Shown here in pieces: positions 1-4,968 of a stretch of DNA of 7,472 nt. The number at the start of each line of letters is the position of its first letter. Position 1 is the first letter of the stretch. The notes under the pieces are model-generated. The model saw only the letters and a list, made by a program, of their open reading frames with translations. It made no database searches and had not been told where the DNA came from. The DNA is taken from the NCBI GenBank assembly GCA_029934775.1, contig JAOZLO010000128.1, positions 1-7,472 of the forward strand. Reading direction: 5' to 3'. The position numbers and the translations under genes were made by a program. This DNA comes from Desulfocapsaceae bacterium (GTDB taxonomy: Bacteria; Desulfobacterota; Desulfobulbia; Desulfobulbales; Desulfocapsaceae).

Positions 1-17
1 ATGGAGTGTGTCAAAAA

Positions 18-2033
18 ATGTTTAAAAAAATCCTGATTGCAAACCGTGGAGAAATTGCATGTCGTGTCATCCGCACCGCCCGTAAGATGGGGACACTCAC
101 TGTGGCTGTCTATTCAGACGTTGATCGTAATGCGCATCATGTCACCATGGCCGATGAGGCAGTGTGTATTGGCACAGCACCTTCACGGGAATCTTATTTA
201 CTCGGGGATCGAGTTGTTGAAGCAGCGCTGAAAACAGGCGCTGAAGCCATACATCCCGGCTATGGTTTTCTTTCTGAAAACGCACAGTTCTGTGAGCTCT
301 GCAAAAAAAACGGGCTTGTTTTTATTGGCCCTCCTGTTGGAGCCATTGAAGCGATGGGCTCCAAATCAGCTGCAAAAATAATCATGGAACAGGCCAGTGT
401 TCCGCTGGTGCCAGGGTATCACGGCGAAGATCAGGATCCGGTTGTTTTAAAAAAAGTATCTGATGACATGGGATACCCTGTTCTCTTGAAAGCGACCGCT
501 GGAGGCGGTGGTAAGGGAATGCGCCAGGTATGGTCCTCAGAGGAATTCGGAGAAGCTCTGGTTGCTGCCAAACGTGAAGCTCTTAATAGTTTTGGTGATG
601 ACAGGATGTTGGTAGAAAAATATCTTACTGAGTCGCGCCATGTGGAGATTCAGATTTTCTGTGATAAACATGAAAATGCTGTTTATCTCGCCGAGCGGGA
701 CTGCTCTGTCCAGCGGCGTCACCAGAAAGTAATTGAAGAGGCACCGGCCCCCGGAGTGAGCGTAGAGTTGCGCCGTCAGATGGGTGAGGCTGCAACCCGG
801 GCAGCTAAGGCTATCAATTATGAAGGAGCAGGTACTGTAGAGTTTCTCCTGGAGCCGGATGGTACATTTTATTTTATGGAAATGAATACTCGTCTGCAGG
901 TGGAACATCCCGTTACGGAGATGATAACAGGGCAGGATCTGGTTGAATGGCAGCTGCGAGTGGCCGACGGCGAAGAACTCCCTCTTTCCCAGGATCAGAT
1001 TCGTATCAGTGGTCATGCCCTGGAGGCGCGGATCTACGCAGAAGACCCGGAAAATGATTTTCTCCCGGTTACAGGCACCCTTTCTTTTTTACAGCCGCCG
1101 GTGGAAAGTGATCATGTGCGTGTGGATACCGGGGTGCTGCAGGGTGATGAAGTCAGCGTATATTACGATCCTATGATTGCCAAGCTGATTGTCTGGGATG
1201 AAGACAGGGATAAGGCTCTACATAGACTGACCAGAGCGCTGGCGGAATATCGTATAGGTGGTATGACTACTAACGTCGATTTTTTGTATAACCTTGCCAG
1301 TAGCGAACCTTTTCAGCGTGCAGAACTTGATACCGGTTTTATCGAAAAACATTACGATAAAATTTTCCATGCCAGAAAACAGGATATTACCCGGGGTCTT
1401 GCCCTTGCAGGCCTCTACCTTGTCCTGGCGCAGGAAAGTAAAGCAAATACTCATACTGGTTCCGTCGATCCCTGGTCTCCATGGATGAATACCAGTGGCT
1501 GGCGTTTAAATGAAGCAGATGTCAACCGTTTTGAGCTTGAATTTCGGGGGCAGCACTATCCAGTTGAGGTAGTTCAACTGGGACGAGGCAGTGACATCCA
1601 TTACTCGATACAGAGTGGAGATCAAAAAGTAGTGGCTAAAGGGGAGCTGGAAGGCAACAGGCTCCATGCTGAGATAGACGGTCATCTTCTCCATGCTTCG
1701 ATAGCCGAGTGTGACTCTATTTACAGCATCTATACACAGGAATTTGCCATACACTTCAGCCTGATTGAAGCTGACCTTGGCGATGAGGATCCAGGAGAAG
1801 GTGATGCTGCTTTAAGTGCTCCCATGAATGGTACTGTCGTAGATCTTGTCGCCTCAGAAGGAAGTATTGTTTCCAAAGGAGATACGTTGCTTGTGATGGA
1901 AGCTATGAAAATGGAGCATACAATCCGTGCTCCGGAAGATGGTGAAGTTGTTGAGTTTTATTACCGTACGGGCGATCTGGTCGATGGAGGTGCCGAGTTG
2001 CTCAAATTTGAGCCTTCAGCCCCCCCACCCTGA
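18..2033 (+). CDS. Acyl-CoA carboxylase biotin-containing alpha subunit (biotin carboxylase + BCCP; PCC/MCC/ACC alpha type)
   Basis: This 671-residue protein carries out the ATP- and bicarbonate-dependent carboxylation of its own biotin; a separate carboxyltransferase then moves the carboxyl group to an acyl-CoA in the cytoplasm. The N-terminal biotin carboxylase domain (about 1-114, opening MFKKILIANRGEIACRV) is followed by an ATP-grasp domain (about 115-320) with the glycine loop GGGGKG at 162-167, CSVQRRHQK at 229-237 and EMNTRLQVEH from Glu288, which includes Arg292 and Glu296. The carboxylase C-terminal domain runs to about 440. A linker/BT-like region follows, then a biotinyl domain from about 597 with EAMKMEH, placing the biotinylated lysine at Lys631. 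All expected catalytic residues are present. An in-frame GTG at 6 would add four residues, but it overlaps the GGAG at 3-6 that serves the ATG at 18. Length and the fused BCCP fit propionyl- or methylcrotonyl-CoA carboxylase alpha subunits. Substrate cannot be told because no beta subunit is in the window; it may lie just upstream. Confidence 0.95.
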   Translation: MFKKILIANRGEIACRVIRTARKMGTLTVAVYSDVDRNAHHVTMADEAVCIGTAPSRESYLLGDRVVEAALKTGAEAIHPGYGFLSENAQFCELCKKNGLVFIGPPVGAIEAMGSKSAAKIIMEQASVPLVPGYHGEDQDPVVLKKVSDDMGYPVLLKATAGGGGKGMRQVWSSEEFGEALVAAKREALNSFGDDRMLVEKYLTESRHVEIQIFCDKHENAVYLAERDCSVQRRHQKVIEEAPAPGVSVELRRQMGEAATRAAKAINYEGAGTVEFLLEPDGTFYFMEMNTRLQVEHPVTEMITGQDLVEWQLRVADGEELPLSQDQIRISGHALEARIYAEDPENDFLPVTGTLSFLQPPVESDHVRVDTGVLQGDEVSVYYDPMIAKLIVWDEDRDKALHRLTRALAEYRIGGMTTNVDFLYNLASSEPFQRAELDTGFIEKHYDKIFHARKQDITRGLALAGLYLVLAQESKANTHTGSVDPWSPWMNTSGWRLNEADVNRFELEFRGQHYPVEVVQLGRGSDIHYSIQSGDQKVVAKGELEGNRLHAEIDGHLLHASIAECDSIYSIYTQEFAIHFSLIEADLGDEDPGEGDAALSAPMNGTVVDLVASEGSIVSKGDTLLVMEAMKMEHTIRAPEDGEVVEFYYRTGDLVDGGAELLKFEPSAPPP

Positions 2034-2040
2034 CTGTGTA

Positions 2041-2445
2041 TCAAAAGAGGTCGTGATCAAGAATCAGTGATGAAAGAGAAATCATGCCAATAAGTTCACC
2101 TTTGTCTTCAACAGGCGCTCTTCGTATGCCGGCCCGATAAAGAAGGCGGGCCCCATAGCGTATGTCCATGTCAGCTGGTACTGTGATTATGGGTTTTGTC
2201 ATGATTTCATATACATGTACTTCATTTGGGGCGCGGCCGGGTATAATAACCCCCTTAATGAAGTCCTGAGTCACCAGTATTCCCCATGCATCATTGGTGT
2301 GTCGTTTGTTGATGAGCAGAGATGAGGTTTTTTCAGAGCGCATCATGGCGGCGGCCTCACTGGCCGTGGCCATGCCGTCAATAGATATTATCTTCTTATG
2401 CATGACGTCTCTTGCCCGTATTATTGTGGTGCTGTCCGGTACCAT
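2041..2445 (-). CDS. Two-CBS-domain protein (last gene of DUF1538 operon)
   Basis: This is a small soluble protein of 134 residues made almost wholly of a tandem CBS pair (Bateman module). CBS1 spans about 12-66, starting ARDVMHKKIISID and ending TQDFIKGVI. CBS2 spans about 79-131, starting YEIMTKPIITVPAD and ending GELIGMISLSSLI. In the CBS family such pairs bind adenosine nucleotides and gate transporters or enzymes; the ligand here is inferred. The start is the ATG at 2445, with AGGAGA at 2451-2456 five bases upstream. A longer reading from a GTG at 2514 would run into the P-II-like gene without a good ribosome site, so I reject it. It lies 52 nt after the P-II-like gene on the same strand and ends 7 nt from the convergent carboxylase gene. 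With no output or membrane domain, it most likely acts by contacting the DUF1538 proteins or the P-II-like partner. Confidence 0.88.
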   Translation of the reverse strand: MVPDSTTIIRARDVMHKKIISIDGMATASEAAAMMRSEKTSSLLINKRHTNDAWGILVTQDFIKGVIIPGRAPNEVHVYEIMTKPIITVPADMDIRYGARLLYRAGIRRAPVEDKGELIGMISLSSLILDHDLF

Positions 2446-2497
2446 TTTATTCTCCTGATCCGATTTGATTGTAATTTTTTGAGTCTTTGGGTTTTGT

Positions 2498-2845
2498 TTA
2501 AAAATAACTTCCACGAACTTCTTTTTTAAATTTTTCCATCTGGCTTTCCAGCCCTATTACATGTTCAACCGGAACCACAAAAGCAATGCCTGTTCCCGGT
2601 TTATGAAATTCTCCCGCTTCCTGTATGGTCTTTAAGATTTTGGCAACGATATGTTCTTCAACAAGGAGCAGAATGATGTCGGTCTGTGCTTCAAGAGAAA
2701 GGCCAAAAAATGTCTTTGCTTCGTTGATGCCTGTGCCCCTGGCTGGTATGATTGTGGCACCTGTAGCACCAGCGGCTTTTGCAGCATCGACAATTTTGTC
2801 GGTGATATCGTCTTTGACTGAGGCAAAAATAAGTTTAAAGCGCAT
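2498..2845 (-). CDS. Divergent P-II-like signalling protein
   Basis: This 115-residue protein has the P-II (GlnB/GlnK) fold pattern: a first strand MRFKLIFASV, helix about 14-25, GATGATII strand (26-33), a shortened T-loop region (about 36-54), strand TDIILLLV (55-62), helix about 63-77, and a B-loop-like KPGTGIAFV (82-90) followed by PVEHVIGL. P-II trimers sense ATP/ADP, often with 2-oxoglutarate, and regulate transporters through the T-loop. The T-loop here is about six residues shorter than in GlnB by eye and has no Tyr51 uridylylation site. By the same alignment, GlnB Lys90 corresponds to Ile87, and the Arg101/Arg103 positions correspond to Gly98/Glu100. Ligand binding may therefore differ from classical P-II. 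The ATG at 2845 has GGAG at 2853-2856, seven bases upstream. It overlaps the end of the preceding DUF1538 gene by 11 nt, which suggests translational coupling and a role in controlling that transporter. Confidence 0.87.
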   Translation of the reverse strand: MRFKLIFASVKDDITDKIVDAAKAAGATGATIIPARGTGINEAKTFFGLSLEAQTDIILLLVEEHIVAKILKTIQEAGEFHKPGTGIAFVVPVEHVIGLESQMEKFKKEVRGSYF

Positions 2846-3638
2846 TGCTTTTCTCCGTGGGTTTTTTTTTGCGTTGGGCAGACCATTGCATGAACTGGGC
2901 ATATCCCATAACTGTTATGATTGGAAAGAGACTGGCAAAAGCGATGAGGCCAAAACCGTCGAGGGCCGGGTTTCTTCCCGGGACTGTTGCCGCGAGGCCG
3001 AGACCAAGTGTTGCCACCAGGGGTACTGTTACTGTTGAGGTCGTGACCCCCCCTGAATCGTAGGCTAGAGCAATAATACTCTTGGGGGCAAATATGGTCT
3101 GCACGATTACAATCAGATAACCAGTTAGGATGTATACATGCAGTGGTGTACCGGTGATGATACGAAATGTTCCCAGGCTTATGCCAAAAGAGACTCCGAC
3201 AGCAACGGTGATTCTTAATCCCCACTGACTGATCGTCCCGGCTGAGACTATGCTGGCCTTATATGCAACCGCAATGAGAGATGGCTCGGCGATGGTTGTT
3301 GCAAAGCCGATCATGGCTGCAAAAAGGTACACCCAGCCATAGGCCATCCAGTCCACCTCCGTGACAATTTCTGTAGTACCATAAATAAAGGCGGGGTCGG
3401 AGAGTTGGCTTGCCATGATTTTTCCGAGAGGGAAAAGAGCTTTTTCCAGTCCTGCGAGAAACAGTGCCAGTCCGATGACAACATATATGCCGCCGATAAT
3501 AAGGCGACGCAGATGGGGAAAAGGCTTGCGAAGAATAAGGAGTTGGAAAACGGTTATCAGAATGATGATCGGCAGCACGTCTCTGCAGGTAGAAAGCAGT
3601 ATTTTACCAAGATCATATATGAATTCCACAGAAACCAT
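2835..3638 (-). CDS. DUF1538 family membrane protein, second subunit (UmpB-like)
   Basis: This is an inner-membrane protein of 267 residues with hydrophobic segments at about 21-37, 46-65, 98-126, 140-160, 167-185, 197-218 and 228-250. It has a cationic tail (SAQRKKKPTEK). Family hallmarks are ATTIAEPSLIAVA (113-125) and AYDSGGVTTSTVTVPLV (192-208), followed by [17 protein letters not shown]. It is clearly paralogous along its length to the gene upstream of it (3647-4384), and the two probably form one heteromeric transporter. As I recall, a paired DUF1538 system from Halomonas (UmpAB) was reported as a Na+(Li+,K+)/H+ antiporter; substrate here is inferred from that only. The start is ambiguous: the ATG at 3638 sits only one base from AGGAGG (3640-3645), whereas a GTG at 3629 would be ten bases away. 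The gene starts 8 nt after the preceding stop and overlaps the P-II-like gene by 11 nt. Confidence 0.9.
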   Translation of the reverse strand: MVSVEFIYDLGKILLSTCRDVLPIIILITVFQLLILRKPFPHLRRLIIGGIYVVIGLALFLAGLEKALFPLGKIMASQLSDPAFIYGTTEIVTEVDWMAYGWVYLFAAMIGFATTIAEPSLIAVAYKASIVSAGTISQWGLRITVAVGVSFGISLGTFRIITGTPLHVYILTGYLIVIVQTIFAPKSIIALAYDSGGVTTSTVTVPLVATLGLGLAATVPGRNPALDGFGLIAFASLFPIITVMGYAQFMQWSAQRKKKPTEKSNAL

Positions 3639-3646
3639 CCCTCCTT

Positions 3647-4384
3647 TTATCTGAAAATTATAAGTCCATATCCCATGACAAATATCATGGGAAGTAGAGA
3701 GGCAAAAGCGATCAGGCCAAAGCCGTCAACAAGGGGATTTCTTCCCCTGATGGTTGAGGCCAGCCCTACTCCCAGGGCTGCAACCAGAGGGACTGTTATA
3801 GTGGAAGTAGTGACGCCCCCTGCATCATACGCTATGCCGATTATTTCTTTTGGGGCAATAGAAGTCATCAGCATAACAACAACATAACCACCTATGATCA
3901 GGTAATGGACTGGCCAGCCCAGGATGATGCGCATGACACCGATAAGGATGGCAAGCCCTACGGAAAATGCGACAGACATGCGAAGGCCAAACGCGTATTG
4001 ATTAAGAGAATCCCGGCTCGGATCAATCAGCCCCCCCTGCCCGGCAATTTCTGCTGCCTCCGCAGCCACGGCTATGAGGGCAGGTTCGGCTACGGTGGTT
4101 GAAAAACCTAAGGCAAAGGCAAATGACAGGAGCCAGAAGAGGCTCCCCTTTCTGGCCAGGGCATGAGCCATTGCTTCACCGATGGGAAATAATCCCATTT
4201 CCAGTCCTTGAATGAATAAGGTAAGACCAATGACAACGAGAAGACCGCCAAAAAGAACTTCTCCCATCTGCGGTAATGGTTGTCTCAGGACGATAATTTG
4301 AAAAAAGGCGATGACAAGAATAATGGGAAGGAGGTCTGTGAATGAGCTTTTAAGTTTTTTCAGAATTATAGAAAGGATCATCAT
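3647..4384 (-). CDS. DUF1538 family membrane protein, first subunit (UmpA-like)
   Basis: This is an inner-membrane protein of 245 residues and the first gene of the leftward operon. Hydrophobic segments lie at about 17-34, 43-60, 81-107, 134-153, 159-177, 189-210 and 222-242. It shares the family signatures with its neighbour: [14 protein letters not shown] (94-107), [17 protein letters not shown] (185-201) and [19 protein letters not shown] (213-231). Many bacteria encode DUF1538 as paired genes or as one double-length protein; here the pair is split. Likely role is one half of a cation/proton or related ion transporter, by analogy with UmpAB-type pairs (recalled, not proven here). Start choice: ATGs at 4384 and 4381 follow AAGGA at 4387-4391 by two and five bases, so either is possible. 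A TTG at 4396 would add four residues but has no ribosome site. The two paralogues differ most in the extramembrane loop after the TTVAEP segment and in the C-terminal tail. Confidence 0.9.
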   Translation of the reverse strand: MMILSIILKKLKSSFTDLLPIILVIAFFQIIVLRQPLPQMGEVLFGGLLVVIGLTLFIQGLEMGLFPIGEAMAHALARKGSLFWLLSFAFALGFSTTVAEPALIAVAAEAAEIAGQGGLIDPSRDSLNQYAFGLRMSVAFSVGLAILIGVMRIILGWPVHYLIIGGYVVVMLMTSIAPKEIIGIAYDAGGVTTSTITVPLVAALGVGLASTIRGRNPLVDGFGLIAFASLLPMIFVMGYGLIIFR

Positions 4385-4508
4385 TGTCCTTGGCAACAGT
4401 ACGTAATATCACTGCTGAATTCTTTTCTTTGTATATTCGTCATCATTTATATCTTTTATATTGTTCAATAATTTTCATTATTTTGCAACTCTTTCTTTTG
4501 TTTTTCTC

Positions 4509-4536
4509 CGGAATATCTATTTTAATAGATGTTCCG
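4509..4536. repeat. 28-bp near-perfect palindrome between divergent units
   Basis: The arms CGGAATATCTATT (4509-4521) and AATAGATGTTCCG (4524-4536) match at 12 of 13 positions around a TT centre; the exception is a T/G pair at 4514/4531. No T-run follows on either strand, so it does not look like a terminator. It lies about 125 bp upstream of the DUF1538 operon start, where an operator for that operon would sit. Its right arm contains ATGTTCC, the same word that ends the larger inverted repeat at 4582-4626. An operator or activator site is inferred. Confidence 0.6.
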
Positions 4537-4566
4537 CAGGTAACAGTTCGTAGGCTTTGCTGTAGA

Positions 4567-4626
4567 ATTATGAAACATCAGGGAACATTATGAAACACAA
4601 TGTATCTAGATGTTTCATAATGTTCC
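4567..4626. promoter_or_regulatory. Three ATTATGAAACA motifs with a perfect 16-bp inverted repeat; likely upstream activator site
   Basis: ATTATGAAACA occurs at 4567-4577 and again at 4587-4597, exactly 20 bp (two helical turns) apart. It occurs inverted at 4611-4621. The second and third copies are the core of a perfect inverted repeat, GGAACATTATGAAACA (4582-4597) with its reverse complement at 4611-4626, separated by 13 nt. The first copy plus TC (4567-4579) is a perfect 13-bp reverse complement of 4609-4621. No T-run follows, so it is not a terminator. The cluster lies about 110-170 bp upstream of the predicted sigma-54 transcription start, the usual distance for an enhancer-binding activator. 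The activator is not encoded in the window. Confidence 0.72.
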
Positions 4627-4710
4627 TGTTGGTGGTTTCGTCTTGTCTGGTTGTTTTATAAAAACATATATAATTTTGATGAGTTACATAGAGATAATGT
4701 TGTTTTGATA

Positions 4711-4728
4711 TTGGCACAAAAGTTGCTT
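4711..4728 (+). promoter_or_regulatory. Sigma-54 (RpoN) -24/-12 promoter
   Basis: TTGGCACAAAAGTTGCTT matches the RpoN consensus TGGCAC-N5-TTGC at every invariant position. GG is at 4713-4714 and GC at 4725-4726, with the required 5-bp spacer between the two blocks. The predicted transcript starts near 4738, about 230 nt before the first regulator gene at 4969. No comparably good sigma-70 promoter with correct -35/-10 spacing was found on this strand; a TATAAT at 4669-4674 lacks a -35 at proper distance. Dependence on sigma-54 means an AAA+ activator and ATP hydrolysis are needed, consistent with the repeat cluster upstream. Confidence 0.85.
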
Positions 4729-4810
4729 TAATAACTGATGAAGAGTTGAGTGTTTTGGAATAATTTTCTAATCCGGAAAACGGGAAGAATTGAGATTCAG
4801 TTTCTTGTTT

Positions 4811-4951
4811 TTTATTTCAAAAATTAAGGAGTAAAGTACTACACCCCACAAGGGGGTATAAGTACCTTGTGGGTATAAGCAGCTGCATAATTTCAAAATA
4901 TATTCCTCGGTCTTTTGTGTTTTGTTTCAAAAACTAAGGAGTAAGGTACTA
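4811..4951 (+). repeat. Leader direct repeats, exact 110-bp period, each carrying AAGGAG
   Basis: The segment 4811-4841 recurs at 4921-4951 with 28 of 31 bases identical; differences are at repeat positions 4, 14 and 25. The core is TTTCAAAAA-Y-TAAGGAGTAA-R-GTACTA. Both copies lie in the predicted untranslated leader. Neither AAGGAG (4826-4831, 4936-4941) has a start codon at usable distance, and the functional ribosome site is a third AAGGAG at 4957-4962. The conserved copies look like binding sites for an RNA- or DNA-binding regulator, or remains of a leader duplication. Confidence 0.7.
4845..4873 (+). promoter_or_regulatory. Leader RNA hairpin between the direct repeats
   Basis: CCCACAAGG (4845-4853) and CCTTGTGGG (4865-4873) form a perfect 9-bp stem with an 11-nt loop. 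GGGTATAAG is also directly repeated at 4854-4862 and 4871-4879. The right arm overlaps AGTACCTT (4861-4868), which is fully complementary to AAGGTACT (4943-4950) in the second repeat, so two exclusive pairings can be drawn. No T-run follows, which argues against an intrinsic terminator. A role in leader-level control is inferred. Confidence 0.5.
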
Positions 4952-4968
4952 AAAAAAAGGAGTGCAAA

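Larger units (their letters stand above)
4385..4968. other. Divergent intergenic control region (about 580 bp)
   Basis: No convincing gene lies in this AT-rich stretch. It separates the leftward DUF1538 operon from the rightward regulator/permease genes. It holds, from left to right, an AT-rich segment likely to contain the leftward promoter (no clear -35/-10 pair seen), the 28-bp palindrome, the ATTATGAAACA cluster, the sigma-54 promoter, and a long leader with duplicated AAGGAG elements and a hairpin. Confidence 0.8.

Noticed and set aside
1..36. Short open frame from ATG at 1
   Set aside because: It has only 11 codons and overlaps the ribosome site and start of the carboxylase gene; nothing supports translation.
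537..1016. 159-codon minus-strand open frame inside the carboxylase gene
   Set aside because: It is antisense to the ATP-grasp domain with its catalytic motifs; a coding shadow.
2446..2514. Upstream GTG start for the CBS protein (2514)
   Set aside because: It lies inside the P-II-like gene and has no good ribosome site, while ATG 2445 has AGGAGA five bases upstream.
2632..3225. 197-codon minus-strand open frame across the P-II-like and DUF1538 genes
   Set aside because: It is out of frame with two clear family members on the same strand; its product is a low-complexity mix rich in His, Cys and Pro, with no ribosome site.
3405..3887. 160-codon plus-strand open frame opposite the DUF1538 genes
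   Set aside because: It is antisense to well-conserved membrane protein genes and has no recognisable domain.
4384..4593. 69-codon plus-strand open frame in the divergent intergenic region
   Set aside because: The hydrophobic, Phe/Leu/Ile-rich product follows from T-rich DNA; no ribosome site, and it spans the 28-bp palindrome and part of the repeat cluster.
4582..4626. Perfect 16-bp inverted repeat as an intrinsic terminator
   Set aside because: It lies between divergent genes that are both transcribed away from it, with no T-run on either side; the extra direct copy of the motif fits a protein-binding site better.
4651..4674. Sigma-70 promoter with TATAAT at 4669-4674
   Set aside because: The -10 is perfect, but the nearest -35-like hexamers are 12 or 20 bp away, so spacing is wrong.
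4670..4683. IHF-like site (minus-strand ATCAAAATTATA) between enhancer cluster and sigma-54 promoter
   Set aside because: The position is attractive for DNA bending, but it departs from the IHF consensus at several bases and any AT-rich stretch could match this well.
4811..4951. CRISPR array
   Set aside because: There are only two copies, 110 bp apart, inside a gene leader and carrying Shine-Dalgarno-like cores, with no cas genes; the arrangement is not CRISPR.
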